A DNA stretch of 64,000 bases, taken from positions 794,489 through 858,488 of the forward strand of contig CAVZCC010000005.1 in NCBI GenBank assembly GCA_963773765.1, in the 5' to 3' direction. Position 1 is the stretch's first letter; each line of letters opens with the position of its first letter. This stretch comes from CAVZCC01 sp963773765 (GTDB lineage Bacteria; Actinomycetota; Acidimicrobiia; Acidimicrobiales; Microtrichaceae). Shown here in pieces: positions 51,472 through 61,246 of this stretch. Under the pieces are notes generated by a model that saw only the letters and a list, made by a program, of their open reading frames with translations, was not told where the DNA came from and searched no databases. The translations under genes and the position numbers were made by a program.

Positions 51472-53190
51472 ATGGCCACCGACGACGACCTGGGCAGCGC
51501 CGACGTCACCCGTGAGCAGGTCGAGGCCGAGCCCTGGTTCGCCGTGTGGGTCGAGGGCGGTGAGTGGCCCGGCCAGGCCGAGCGCCGGGCCGACGTGGTG
51601 GACCGGTGCGGCGCCGTGCTGGGCGAGCGGGTGTTCCTGGCCGAGGGCGCCACCATCGCGTGTGAGGCGCTGCGCATGGGCGACCGCAGCTACGTCGCCA
51701 CCGGCTGCGTGCTGCGGGACCGGGTGGAGATGGGCGACGACTGCTCGCTCAACCCGTACGTGGTCCTGGCCGGCCGGGTGCGGCTGGGCGACGGGGTCCG
51801 CATCGCGTCGTTCGCCGCGCTGTACGGCTTCAACCACGTCTTCGACGACCCCGACGTCCCCATCTGGCTCCAGGGCCTCCACGAGGAGGGCATCGTGGTG
51901 GAGGACGACGTGTGGATCGGCACCCACGCCGTCGTCTGCGACGGCGTGACGGTCGGCGCCCACAGCGTGGTGGCGGCCGGCGCCGTGGTGACCACCGACG
52001 TGCCGCCGTGGTCGGTGGTGGGTGGCGTTCCGGCCCGGGTCCTGTCGGACCGCCGCGACCGTGGCGTGGCGGTCCGGGCCGGGGCCACCAGCGCCACCCG
52101 CCTCACCCGGGGCCCGCTGGAGCGGTTCGACGCGATGGTGGCGGAGCAGTGGCCGGACGTGCTGGAGCGGTGCCGGGTCGCCGGCACCGAGGCCCCCGGC
52201 GGCTACACCGACGTGCCCGGCGGCCCCCGCCTGGTCCGGCCGACGTGCGACGCGGTGGAGGTCGCCGCTGCGTTCGGTGCCGCGGACCGCGCCGGCGACC
52301 GGGCAGCACTCGTCGCATGGCTCCAGTCGCGCCAGGACCCCGTGACCGGCCTGTTCACGGACCCGGCGGAGCCGCCCCTGGGTGAGGATCCGCTGGCGTT
52401 GCGGCTGGACTCGGAGTACCGCCACTACGGCGTGCTGTCGGTCGGCTACGCCCTGGAGGTGCTGGGGGCGGGGCCGCTGCACCCGGTGCGCTGCGTGGAG
52501 GACCTGCCGTCGGACGGGCTCGTCGACCGGCTGGACGCACTGCCATGGCACGACCTGGCCTGGCCGGCCGGTTCCTGGGTGGACTTCTGGGGCACGGCGG
52601 TCCACCTGAACCGGCGCCACCACGGATCCACCCGCGGCCTGGAGTCGCTCTTCGGCTGGCTGGCCACCAGGGTCGACCGGCGCAGCGGCATGTGGGGCGC
52701 CCCCAACGACACCTGGGGCTGGCTGATGCCGGTCAACGGCTTCTACCGGTTGACGCGGGGCACCTACGCCCAGTTCGGGGAGCCGCTGCTGCACCCCGAG
52801 GCGGTCGTGGACACCGTCGCCGCGCACGGCCGGGACAACGGCTGGTTCACCGAGCGCAACCGCAGTGCCTGCAACGTGCTGGACGTGGTGCACCCGTTGT
52901 GGCTCTGCGCCCGCCAGACCGACCACCGACGCGCCGAGCTCCGTGACGCCGTGGCCGGCATGCTCACCGACGCGCTGGGTCGCTGGGAGGACGGCGCCGG
53001 GTTCGCGTTCGAGCCCGGCGCGCCCGCCGGACTGCAGGGCACCGAGATGTGGCTGTCGATCGTGTACCTGCTGGCCGACCTGCTCGACGGTGCCGGAGGG
53101 CTGTCGTGGGAGCCCCGGGGCGTGCACCGGACGGAGCCCTCCGGGTCCGTCCATGTCCCCGCAGGGCTCGGCCATGATGGTCGGCGATGA
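51472..53190 (+). CDS. Left-handed beta-helix acyltransferase fused to an alpha-helical domain
   Basis: 572 residues. Residues about 45-192 are hexapeptide repeats (VFLAEGATIACEALRMGDRSYVATGCVL...; IVVEDDVWIGTHAVVCDGVTVGAHSVVAAGAVVTTDVPPWSVVGGVPARVL), an O-acetyltransferase of the WcaF/maa type with candidate catalytic H122 (GFNHVF). Residues about 240-550 are helical with aromatic/Asp motifs (WVDFWGTAVHLNRRHH, NGWFTERNRSACNVLDVVHPLWLC) recalling alpha/alpha-toroid glycan-active or terpene-cyclase-like folds. Not recognised as a named fusion; sugar modification is inference. Overlaps the next gene. Confidence 0.82.
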   Translation: MATDDDLGSADVTREQVEAEPWFAVWVEGGEWPGQAERRADVVDRCGAVLGERVFLAEGATIACEALRMGDRSYVATGCVLRDRVEMGDDCSLNPYVVLAGRVRLGDGVRIASFAALYGFNHVFDDPDVPIWLQGLHEEGIVVEDDVWIGTHAVVCDGVTVGAHSVVAAGAVVTTDVPPWSVVGGVPARVLSDRRDRGVAVRAGATSATRLTRGPLERFDAMVAEQWPDVLERCRVAGTEAPGGYTDVPGGPRLVRPTCDAVEVAAAFGAADRAGDRAALVAWLQSRQDPVTGLFTDPAEPPLGEDPLALRLDSEYRHYGVLSVGYALEVLGAGPLHPVRCVEDLPSDGLVDRLDALPWHDLAWPAGSWVDFWGTAVHLNRRHHGSTRGLESLFGWLATRVDRRSGMWGAPNDTWGWLMPVNGFYRLTRGTYAQFGEPLLHPEAVVDTVAAHGRDNGWFTERNRSACNVLDVVHPLWLCARQTDHRRAELRDAVAGMLTDALGRWEDGAGFAFEPGAPAGLQGTEMWLSIVYLLADLLDGAGGLSWEPRGVHRTEPSGSVHVPAGLGHDGRR

Positions 53191-54899
53191 CCGACCCCGG
53201 GCAGGGCTACGACGACTACCACTTCGAGCGTCGCAGGGGCCTGGCCCCGCCGACCCCGGAGGTGGCCCGCCGTCGCCAGCTCATCACCGCCGTGGTGGGG
53301 GCGGTGGTGGTCCTGGCCGTGGTCGCGCTGGGATGGTCACTCGTCTCGGGGGACGACGGGTCCGACACCGCCACCGATGGGTCGGCAACGACCACCGACG
53401 AGGCGGCCGCCACCACCGATGCGGGGGGCGGACCCGATGACGCCGGCACCGGCGGGTCCGAGGGCAAGGACCTGACGCAGGTGCCGGCCAAGGCCACCGA
53501 CGACTTCGTCAACCCCGACAGCTCAGGCCGGATGTGGTCCAAGGAGGTCCCGGGATCGCTCACCTTCCGGGGTAATCCGACCCGGACCTACTACGGCCGG
53601 GGGGAGGTTCCCACGGCCCCCAAGGTCCGGTGGTTCTACCCCGAGGAGGGCGGCATGTGCGCGTCGTCCGCGGTGGGGGGACAGTCCAAGGTCTGGTGTG
53701 GTTCCGGCTGGACGGGCCAACCCGCGGTGTTCGAACGGGACGGCCGCACCTGGGTGGTGTTCGGCGCCTACGACAAGGCCGTGCACTTCATGGACGGCGA
53801 CACCGGCGAGGAGATCCTCCCGCCCTTCCCCACCGGCGACATCATCAAGGGTTCCGTCACGATCGACCCCGACGGCTATCCGCTCGTGTACACCGGCAGC
53901 CGTGACAACTACTACCGGGTGATCGCGTTCGACCGGCCCGGAGCGGCCCAGGAGCTGTGGAAGCTGTCGGCCACCGCCGTGTCCCCCACGCTGTGGAACA
54001 ACGACTGGGACGGCTCCGGCCTGGTGCTGGACGACTACCTGTTCGAGGGCGGGGAGAACAGCCAGTTCCACGCCGTGAAGCTCAACCGGGCCTACGCCGC
54101 GGACGGCACGGTGACGGTGGACCCGGAGCTGGTGTTCAACACCCCGGGATGGGACGAGCAGGTGATCGCGGACCTGGCCGGCAACCGGGCCAAGGAGATG
54201 TCGATCGAGAACTCCCCCGCGATGTCGGGCAACACCGTCTACTTCGCCAACTCGGGCGGCCTCCTGCAGGGCTGGGACATGGGCCCGCTGCGCACCGGTG
54301 GCACCCCCACCCGCACCTTCCGGTTCTGGACCGGCGACGACACCGATGCATCCACCGTGATCGACGCCGACGGGTTCCTGTACGTGGCGGTGGAGTACGA
54401 GCGCTCCAACCAGCGGGCCGAGGAGGTGGGCCAGCTCATGAAGCTGGACCCCCGCAAGCCGGACGACCCGCTGGTCTGGAAGTACGACGACCGGGGCACC
54501 AGCCCGGCCGGGTTCTGGGCCACCCCGGCGCTGCACGACGGCGTGGTGATCGCGCCGGCCAACTCGGGCAAGGTCGTGGGCCTGGACCAGGAGACCGGGG
54601 CCGAGCTGTGGACCCTGGAGCTGCCCGGGCCCACGTGGCAGTCCCCGGTGGTGGTGGACGACGTCTACATCCAGGGCGACTGCAACGGGTACCTGCACGG
54701 CTTCGACGTGTCGGACCCCCGGGTGAGGCCCCCCGAGATCTGGTCGGTCCAGATCGGTGGGTGCATCGAGTCCACGCCGACGGTGTGGAAGGGCAAGGTC
54801 TACTTCGGGACGCGGGCCGGGAAGTTCTTCTCCATCGGCGACGACGGCACCCTCACGTCCCCCACGGCCTCCCAGGCCGGCGGCGGCGGAGGGGACTGA
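53187..54899 (+). CDS. Membrane-anchored PQQ-like beta-propeller protein
   Basis: 570 residues. One membrane helix (residues about 32-54, LITAVVGAVVVLAVVALGWSLV), a Thr/Gly/Asp-rich stalk, then PQQ-like propeller blades (TWVVFGAYDKAVHFMDGDTGEEIL; GVVIAPANSGKVVGLDQETGAELWTLELPGP; GKVYFGTRAGKFFSIGDDG). Residues are outside the membrane. No PQQ-ligand or catalytic set is obvious. It overlaps the acyltransferase fusion by four bases, so the two act together, perhaps at the cell surface. Confidence 0.87.
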   Translation: MTDPGQGYDDYHFERRRGLAPPTPEVARRRQLITAVVGAVVVLAVVALGWSLVSGDDGSDTATDGSATTTDEAAATTDAGGGPDDAGTGGSEGKDLTQVPAKATDDFVNPDSSGRMWSKEVPGSLTFRGNPTRTYYGRGEVPTAPKVRWFYPEEGGMCASSAVGGQSKVWCGSGWTGQPAVFERDGRTWVVFGAYDKAVHFMDGDTGEEILPPFPTGDIIKGSVTIDPDGYPLVYTGSRDNYYRVIAFDRPGAAQELWKLSATAVSPTLWNNDWDGSGLVLDDYLFEGGENSQFHAVKLNRAYAADGTVTVDPELVFNTPGWDEQVIADLAGNRAKEMSIENSPAMSGNTVYFANSGGLLQGWDMGPLRTGGTPTRTFRFWTGDDTDASTVIDADGFLYVAVEYERSNQRAEEVGQLMKLDPRKPDDPLVWKYDDRGTSPAGFWATPALHDGVVIAPANSGKVVGLDQETGAELWTLELPGPTWQSPVVVDDVYIQGDCNGYLHGFDVSDPRVRPPEIWSVQIGGCIESTPTVWKGKVYFGTRAGKFFSIGDDGTLTSPTASQAGGGGGD

Positions 54900-55409
54900 G
54901 TGGCCGGCACCGGGGACCCGGAGCAGGACCTGGTCAGGGAGACGGTCGACCACCTGGCCATCAACCGGCTGCAGGCCCGCTACGCGGACACGGTCACCCG
55001 CCGGGCCTGGGCGGAGCTGGCCGAGCTGTTCCTGGTCGATGCCACGGTCCACATCGACACGGTGAGCCGGGCGCCGTTCGACCTGACCGGCCCGGACGAG
55101 GTGGGCCGGTTCATCGGTGGGGCGGTCGAACGGTTCACCTTCTTCGAGTTCGTGGTCCTCAACAGCCATGTGGTGCTGGACGTCGACGGTGACCCCGACA
55201 CCGCGTCGGCCCGCATGTTCATGTGCGAACAGCGCCTGGACGGCGCGACCGGGGAGTGGAGCACCGCCTACGGCCTGTACCGCGACCGGTACCGGCGGGT
55301 GGACCGCCGCTGGTGGTTCGCGGACCGCCGGTACCGTTCGCTGGCCCGCACCGGACCGGAGGCCGCGGTGCTGGGCCCGTGGACCGAGTGGGGCGGCGCG
55401 GCACCATGA
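54900..55409 (+). CDS. SnoaL-like (NTF2-fold) protein
   Basis: 169 residues. DHLAINRLQARYADTVTRRAWAELAELFLVDATVHID and VVLDVDGDPDTASARMFMCEQRLD... YGLYRDRYRRVDRRWWFADRRYRSL is the SnoaL_4 kind of NTF2-like fold, often a cyclase, isomerase or small-ligand binding protein. GTG 54900 follows the propeller stop directly; the stop overlaps ltrA. Substrate unknown. Confidence 0.87.
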   Translation: MAGTGDPEQDLVRETVDHLAINRLQARYADTVTRRAWAELAELFLVDATVHIDTVSRAPFDLTGPDEVGRFIGGAVERFTFFEFVVLNSHVVLDVDGDPDTASARMFMCEQRLDGATGEWSTAYGLYRDRYRRVDRRWWFADRRYRSLARTGPEAAVLGPWTEWGGAAP

Positions 55410-56617
55410 CCGGCGCACCGGCACCCTCGGCGCCGGCCGGACCGGACGGCCACGCACCCCGTCCCCACCGCCCCGGACCGGACCAGAACTGGCTCGAGCT
55501 CTTCTACGACCTGGTCTTCGTGGCCGCCATCGTCGTGCTCTCGTCCGCCTACTCCCACGACACCTCCGCGGACCAGACCACCTGGCTGGCCCTGGCCTTC
55601 CTGATGATCTGGACCATCTGGCTGCTCACCACGCTGGTGCTCAACCGCGTGGAGGTGGAGGGCACCTGGATCCGGTCGCTGCTGGTGCTGCAGATGATCC
55701 TGGTGCTGGTCGTGGCGGTGACGGCGGACGACACGCTGGGCGACCACACCTACCTGGTGGGCCCGGCTTTCGCCGGCGCCCTGGTGTGCCTGGCCTTCAT
55801 GTACCGCTACGCCCTCGGCCGGCGGCCGGACCTCCGGGACCAGCTGAGGGGCAGGGCCCTCCGCTGTGTGATGGCGGCGGCGCTGTTCCTGGTCACCGCG
55901 GCGGTGATGAGCTGGTGGTACATCCCGATCTGGGTCGCGGCGCTGGTCCTGGTCCTGGTCCCCTCCAGCCGGGCCGACCCCTACCTGGGCCTGGAGCCCC
56001 ACGCCGTGGTGCACCGGTTCGGCGAGTTCACGATCATCATGCTGGGTGAGAGCTTCGTGAAGATCGGGCTGGTCGCGACCGAGGAGCCGCTCGACCGGGT
56101 CGACCTGTTCGGCCTGCCCCTCACGTTCGTCCTGGTGTTCGCGATGTGGTGGCTGTACTTCACCGATGTGCCCGCGGCTGGCCTGCCCCCTCGGGCCGGC
56201 CGTCGCACGGCCTGGATGCTGGGCCACTTCCCGATGCACCTGGGCATCGTGGCGGTGGCGGTGGCCATGTCCAAGCTCCTGCTCCCCGCTCCGGACACGA
56301 CGGAGAGCATCCAGGAACGCTTCGTGATCGTGCCGATGGCCGCCGTGGTGCTGGCCCTGGCCTTCCTCAACTGGACGGTGGGCACGTCGCTGGCCCGGCG
56401 TCGGGCCCGGATCCAGTTGGTGGGCGGGCTGGCCGTGCTGGCCCTGCTCCCGGTGGTGGTCCAGGTGAACACCTTCGACCTGGAGGACGCCGCGGTCATC
56501 CTGACCGTCATCCTGGCCGTCACCGGCCTGTGCCTCCGCCGGGTCCGCCCCGCGCCGGCCGACGACCCCGACCTGGTCCACGACCCCGGGGACCACGGCA
56601 TCGACCGTCCCGGTTGA
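55406..56617 (+). CDS. ltrA: Low temperature requirement protein A (LtrA family)
   Basis: 403 residues, about 11 to 12 membrane helices. NWLELFYDLVFVAAI near the N-terminus and HRFGEFTIIMLGESFVKI are the LtrA signature stretches. The family was named from a Listeria cold-growth mutant; its transport or enzymatic role is unknown. Starts inside the end of the SnoaL-like gene. Confidence 0.93.
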   Translation: MTGAPAPSAPAGPDGHAPRPHRPGPDQNWLELFYDLVFVAAIVVLSSAYSHDTSADQTTWLALAFLMIWTIWLLTTLVLNRVEVEGTWIRSLLVLQMILVLVVAVTADDTLGDHTYLVGPAFAGALVCLAFMYRYALGRRPDLRDQLRGRALRCVMAAALFLVTAAVMSWWYIPIWVAALVLVLVPSSRADPYLGLEPHAVVHRFGEFTIIMLGESFVKIGLVATEEPLDRVDLFGLPLTFVLVFAMWWLYFTDVPAAGLPPRAGRRTAWMLGHFPMHLGIVAVAVAMSKLLLPAPDTTESIQERFVIVPMAAVVLALAFLNWTVGTSLARRRARIQLVGGLAVLALLPVVVQVNTFDLEDAAVILTVILAVTGLCLRRVRPAPADDPDLVHDPGDHGIDRPG

Positions 56618-56650
56618 CCAACTGGCGCCTCCGGCGCCGGCAGGCACCGG

Positions 56651-56776
56651 TCAGAGGCGGATCTCGCCCTCGGAGCGGGCCAGCCTGAAGCCGTTCTGGA
56701 CCTCGATGGTGAGCCGGGCGGCGCGCTCGGCACCCCACCACAACGCCTCGCCGACCACCCTGCGCAGCACACCCAT
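56651..56776 (-). CDS. Hypothetical 41-residue protein
   Basis: MGVLRRVVGEALWWGAERAA... ending GEIRL: a short amphipathic, partly hydrophobic protein in an otherwise gene-free gap between ltrA and the acyltransferase. A G-rich GGGGGGT stretch lies just before ATG 56776. No known family. It may be a real small membrane-associated protein or chance. Confidence 0.4.
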   Translation of the reverse strand: MGVLRRVVGEALWWGAERAARLTIEVQNGFRLARSEGEIRL

Positions 56777-56963
56777 TGGACACCCCCCGTTGCGTGCGCC
56801 CCGACCACCGGTACGCCCGTTCCGGTCGGCACGGCGCCCCCGTTCCTGAGCACCTCCGACCTGGGTTCCCGGAGGGGGCGTGGAACAGGAGCCACGACTA
56901 CGTTGTGTCCTCAAGCACGCCCTCGTCGCCGGTCGCGGCCAGGGCTGCAGGAGGAACCACCTG

Positions 56964-58355
56964 ATGGCCGAACAGCTCCGTGGCATCGACGCGGCATTCC
57001 TCGAACTGGAGTCACCGACCGGACACCTGCACGGGGTCGGCGTCATCACGCTCGCGGCCGATGGCGTCGCCCTCACCGTCGACGAGCTGGTGGACCTGGT
57101 GCGGGCCCGGATGCCGAAGCTCGACGTGTTCCGCCGACAGCTCGTGACGGTGCCCGCAGGGGTCGACCGGCCGTACTGGATCGACACCACACCCGACCTC
57201 CGGGCCCACGTGCACGAAGTGGACCTGTCCGACCGCAGCGGGAGGGACGGGCTGGCAGGGTTCTGCTCCCGGCTGGCCGGGACCACGCTCGATCGCTCCC
57301 GGCCCCTCTGGGAGCTGTGGCTGGTGCACGGCATCCCGGGCGGCGGGCAGGCGCTGGTGGTCAAGATCCACCACTCGCTGTGTGACGGGCTCGGGAGCCT
57401 GGCGCTCGTGGCCCAGTTGTTGGACCTCGAACGCCACCCGGAGGGACAGGACGAGCCCGCCCCCGTGGCCGACGAGACGGCCCCCGACCCCCTGTCGCTC
57501 CTGGTCCGGGGCGCGGCCAACTCGGTCCGCCGCCCGCTCGCGGCCATCGGCACCGCCGTCGGGCTCGCGGCCTCGGCCGTCCGGCTTGCCCGGCTCGTGG
57601 GCTCACCCGGCCGCGGCGACCTGGCCGTCCCGTTGGCCACCCCCCACCTGCCGCTCAACGGCCCGGTCACCGAGCGGCGGTCCGCGGCGCTCTGCGACCT
57701 CCCGCTCGACCGGGTCAAGGCCGTTGCGCACGCGGCCGGGGTGCACGTGAACGACGTCGTGCTCGCGGTCGTTGCCGGGACACTGAGACGCTGGCTCCTC
57801 AGCAGTGGCGACCTCCCCACCCGGGCCGTGGTCGCGGCCGTGCCGATCTCCACCCGTGGACCTGACGAGCTGTTCGCACCCGGCAACCACGTCTCGGCCT
57901 ACTTCGCCCACCTGCCCGTGCACCTGGCGTCCGCCCGCGAGCGTCTCGAGGTCACCGCCACCAGCTCGGACGCCGGGAAGGCCGCACATGGCGCGCTGGG
58001 CCGGTCGACGCTGGAGCAGCTGACCTCACTCCTCATCCCGGTCCTGGCCGCGCCCCCGATGGCCCTCTACGGACGGCTCCGCCTTGCGAGCCTCCACCCC
58101 GCTCCCGTGAACCTGGTCGTGTCTGACGTGGCCGGACCGGCCGTTCCGCTGTACCTCGCAGGGCGCCGGGCCGAGCAGTTCTATGCCCTCGGCCCCGTCT
58201 TCGACGGCGTCGGCCTCAACATCACCGCCGTGTCGTACAACGGCGTGATCGGCGTCGGCTACCTCACCTGCCCCGACCGGCTGCCCGACCTGGACCGGCT
58301 CGTCGGCCAGCAGCAGGCCGCCTTCGAGGAACTCGCCGGCGCCTATGACCTCTGA
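56964..58355 (+). CDS. WS/DGAT wax ester synthase/diacylglycerol acyltransferase
   Basis: 463 residues. The acyltransferase motif H136-H137-S-L-C-D141-G142 (KIHHSLCDG) and further family stretches (RSRPLWELWLVHGI; AVVAAVPISTRG; PVNLVVSDVAGPAVPLYLAG) identify the bacterial WS/DGAT family that makes triacylglycerol or wax esters from acyl-CoA. Preceded by AGGAGG. Implies neutral lipid storage, common in actinobacteria. Confidence 0.94.
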   Translation: MAEQLRGIDAAFLELESPTGHLHGVGVITLAADGVALTVDELVDLVRARMPKLDVFRRQLVTVPAGVDRPYWIDTTPDLRAHVHEVDLSDRSGRDGLAGFCSRLAGTTLDRSRPLWELWLVHGIPGGGQALVVKIHHSLCDGLGSLALVAQLLDLERHPEGQDEPAPVADETAPDPLSLLVRGAANSVRRPLAAIGTAVGLAASAVRLARLVGSPGRGDLAVPLATPHLPLNGPVTERRSAALCDLPLDRVKAVAHAAGVHVNDVVLAVVAGTLRRWLLSSGDLPTRAVVAAVPISTRGPDELFAPGNHVSAYFAHLPVHLASARERLEVTATSSDAGKAAHGALGRSTLEQLTSLLIPVLAAPPMALYGRLRLASLHPAPVNLVVSDVAGPAVPLYLAGRRAEQFYALGPVFDGVGLNITAVSYNGVIGVGYLTCPDRLPDLDRLVGQQQAAFEELAGAYDL

Positions 58356-58380
58356 CCCGGGCCGTCACTACAGTCGCCGC

Positions 58381-59757
58381 GTGGACACACGCCGGTCGGG
58401 AGCCAGGTCGCTGTCGGCCCTGGCCGTCCTGGCCGCGTCCGTCGCGCTCCTGGCGTCCTGCGGCACACGCCTGCCGGACGAGGCGTTCGCCACCACGACG
58501 GTGCCCGGATCCGCGCCCGCCTCCACCGGCCCCACCGTGGCCAACCCCGCATCCGACACCGGCGTGTCCGCCGATGAGATCAAGGTGGGGGTGGTGGTCA
58601 GCCTCACCAGCCCGCTCGGAGCCGAGGCGTTCTCCGGACCGATGTACGGAGCACTCGCCTACTTCGAGGGCCTGAACGCACGGGGCGGCATCAACGGCAG
58701 GCGGGTCACCCCCATCGTGTGCGACGACGGCTCCAGCGGGGCCGGCAACCAACAGTGCGTCCAGGACCTCATCGAACAGCAGCAGGTCTTCGCCTTCGTC
58801 GGGAACTCGATCTTCACCTATGCCGGCGCCGCCTACGTCAACGACAAGGGCGTGCCCGACATCGGCGGGCAGCCCATCGGCCACGAGTACGACCAGTACG
58901 CGCACCTCTACTCCATCTACGGGAGCTCCTCCCCACGGGACGGCACCGTCGGCTTCGACGGGAAGCTGTACGGCGGCACCGAGGTGTACCGCTACTTCAG
59001 CACCAAGCTCAGGACCAAGGTCGCGGCCGTGGTCGCCTACAACCAGAGCGACTCGCTCCGGTTCGCCGACTACACCGAGCAGGGCCTCCGCCGTGAGGGC
59101 TACGACGTGGTGCGGGAACAGGTGGACTTCGGCGTGCCGAACTGGGACGCCGTGGTCATCGACATGAAGGCCCGGGGGGTGGACATCGTCTTCGACGCGC
59201 TGGAGAACACCGGCAACGTGAACCTGTGCAAGGCGATGGACCGCAACGGGCTCGAGGTCCGGGCCAAGGTGATGTCGGTACAGAGCTGGACCGAGACGGT
59301 CCGCAGCGACTACGCCGACTCGCCCGCCTGCCGGACGTCGCTGTACGCCACCTCCACCGATCTGAACTACGACGACACCCAGCACGACGTGGTCGCCGGG
59401 TTCCGCAAGGACATGGAACGGACCTACCCGGAACGTGAGGAGCAGCTGTCGATGTGGGCCCTGGAGGGGTGGGCATCGGCACAGTGGTTCACCGATGCCG
59501 CCGGGTCCTGCGGCGCAGATCTCACCCGGGCGTGCGTCGAGGCCTACATGGGCCGACCCGACCTGTACGACGGGCACGGCCTGCTCACGCCTCGCGGCTT
59601 CGTGGTGTCGACGGACCCGGAGGCTCCCACCAGGAACTGCCTCAACGTGGCGCGGTGGCAGGACTCGGCCCACGACGGTGCGGGCGGCTGGGTGACCCAG
59701 ACGCCGGACATGGACGCCAGCTGCTTCCGCGTGCCCAGCATCGCCTACGCACCCTGA
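58381..59757 (+). CDS. Branched-chain amino acid-type ABC substrate-binding lipoprotein
   Basis: 458 residues. Lipobox LLASC27 followed by a Thr/Pro/Ala linker and a type I periplasmic-binding fold (IKVGVVVSLTSPLGAEAFSGPMYGALAYFEGLNARGGINGRRVTPIVCDD). Several mature cysteines. GTG 58381 is six bases after a TACAGT box (leaderless). It converges with the livF-livG-permease operon, whose terminal stop lies inside this gene's end. Ligand may be amino acids, amides or aromatic acids. Confidence 0.9.
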   Translation: MDTRRSGARSLSALAVLAASVALLASCGTRLPDEAFATTTVPGSAPASTGPTVANPASDTGVSADEIKVGVVVSLTSPLGAEAFSGPMYGALAYFEGLNARGGINGRRVTPIVCDDGSSGAGNQQCVQDLIEQQQVFAFVGNSIFTYAGAAYVNDKGVPDIGGQPIGHEYDQYAHLYSIYGSSSPRDGTVGFDGKLYGGTEVYRYFSTKLRTKVAAVVAYNQSDSLRFADYTEQGLRREGYDVVREQVDFGVPNWDAVVIDMKARGVDIVFDALENTGNVNLCKAMDRNGLEVRAKVMSVQSWTETVRSDYADSPACRTSLYATSTDLNYDDTQHDVVAGFRKDMERTYPEREEQLSMWALEGWASAQWFTDAAGSCGADLTRACVEAYMGRPDLYDGHGLLTPRGFVVSTDPEAPTRNCLNVARWQDSAHDGAGGWVTQTPDMDASCFRVPSIAYAP

Positions 59758-60431
59758 CCGGGGTCCTCGACCTGCGATCCCGACAGCTCCGACGGCTCCC
59801 CGGCGAAGGCGATCTCGCCCCGCCGGAGGACGTAGACGGTGTCGGCCAGGCGCAGGACGTCGTGCAGGTACTGCTCGACGATGACCACCACCCGGTCGGG
59901 TCCGGCCATCCCCGCGACGGCGTCGGCCAACCGTGCCACCACACCGGGGGACAGGCCGCGGCTCACCTCGTCCAGGAGGATGGCCCCGGCCGGGCGCAGC
60001 AACACCCGGGAGAGGGCGACCATCTGGCGCTCGCCCCCGGACAGGGTTCCGGCACGTTGGTCGAGCCGGGCGCCGAGCTCGGGGAAGACCCCCAGGGCGG
60101 CGTCGACGGAGCCGCCGGCCGCGAACAGCTCCAGGTTCTCGCGCACCGACATGTCGGCGAAGACGTTGTGCTCGTCCGGAACCAGGGCGAGTCCATCGGC
60201 GGCACGGGCGTACGCAGGCACCCGCGTGATGTCCCGTCCCCGCCAACGCACGACGCCGGAACGCAACCCCAGCGTGCCCGCGAGCACGCGCAACAACGTC
60301 GACTTGCCCGCCCCGTTCCGTCCCAACAGCGCCACCACCGATCCGGGCGGGAACCTGACGGTCACGCCGTGGAGCACCTCGACCGGCCCGTAACCTGCCC
60401 GGCCGTCGACCACCTCCAGCAGTGCGGTCAT
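59745..60431 (-). CDS. livF: Branched-chain-type ABC transporter ATPase LivF
   Basis: 228 residues. Walker A GRNGAGKS, signature TLSGGERQMVALSRVLL, Walker B ILLDEVSRGLSP and H-loop VEQY in place of the usual His, as is normal in LivF proteins. Its last 13 bases overlap the end of the convergent binding-protein gene. The start overlaps the livG stop. Confidence 0.93.
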   Translation of the reverse strand: MTALLEVVDGRAGYGPVEVLHGVTVRFPPGSVVALLGRNGAGKSTLLRVLAGTLGLRSGVVRWRGRDITRVPAYARAADGLALVPDEHNVFADMSVRENLELFAAGGSVDAALGVFPELGARLDQRAGTLSGGERQMVALSRVLLRPAGAILLDEVSRGLSPGVVARLADAVAGMAGPDRVVVIVEQYLHDVLRLADTVYVLRRGEIAFAGEPSELSGSQVEDPGQGA

Positions 60432-61246
60432 TCCCGGATCCCCAGGACCACGGCGCGCACGTCGGCCCGTCGGATGACGAGCCCGGGTGGTCCGCTCGCC
60501 ATCACCCTGCCCTCGGCCATGACGTACAGGAGGTCGGCGCTGTCACGGACGAGGTCCAGGTCGTGCTCGATCAGCAGCAGCGTCAGGCCGGTGGCGGCCA
60601 ACCGGTGCAGGGTCTGGTGCAGCTCCTCGGTCTCCGCGTCATCCAGGCCGCTGGCGGGCTCGTCCAGGAGCAGGACGGTGGGGCCCGTGCAGAGCGCCCG
60701 GCCCAACTCGACCAGTCGGAGCATGCCGGTGGGGAGCTGGTTGCCGGGGACGTACCGCGCGGCCCGGAGCCCGAGCGTCCCGAGCACCTCCTCCACCACG
60801 GCCTGTGCCGCCGCCGCCCGGCGGTCGCGCAGGCCGAGGAGACCGCGGAGGATGCCGTCCCGGCGTCGGTTCTCGGCCCCGACCCTCAGGTTCTCCTCCA
60901 CCGTGAGGGTGCCGAAGACCGTCGAGTGCTGGAAGGTGCGGGCCAGCCCGAGGCGGGCCCGCCCGTCGGACGGGAGGTCGGTCACGTCGACTCCGCGGAG
61001 CAGGACGCTGCCGGCGTCGGGCGCTTCCTCCCCGGACAACAGGTTGAAGAGCGTCGTCTTGCCCGCGCCGTTCGGTCCGATGACGGCCGTGATCCGGCCG
61101 GGCTCGGCCCGGAGGTCCACGTGGTCCACCACCGTGCGCCCCTCGTACCTCCGGACGACCTGCGCGGCCTCGATCCCGCTGGTTGCCGCGCCGGACGGAG
61201 CCACCGCGCCGGGCCGGACCGGCCCCGAGCGGGCGCCCCCGGTCAC
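60428..61246 (-). CDS. livG: Branched-chain-type ABC transporter ATPase LivG
   Basis: 272 residues. Walker A GPNGAGKTT, RLGLARTFQHSTVFGTLTVEENL, signature TGMLRLVELGRAL (a divergent signature lacking the usual LSGG), Walker B VLLLDEPASGLD and H-loop IEHDLDLV. GTG 61246 overlaps the permease stop by four bases; its N-terminal 20 residues are variable. Partner of LivF. Confidence 0.92.
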   Translation of the reverse strand: MTGGARSGPVRPGAVAPSGAATSGIEAAQVVRRYEGRTVVDHVDLRAEPGRITAVIGPNGAGKTTLFNLLSGEEAPDAGSVLLRGVDVTDLPSDGRARLGLARTFQHSTVFGTLTVEENLRVGAENRRRDGILRGLLGLRDRRAAAAQAVVEEVLGTLGLRAARYVPGNQLPTGMLRLVELGRALCTGPTVLLLDEPASGLDDAETEELHQTLHRLAATGLTLLLIEHDLDLVRDSADLLYVMAEGRVMASGPPGLVIRRADVRAVVLGIRE

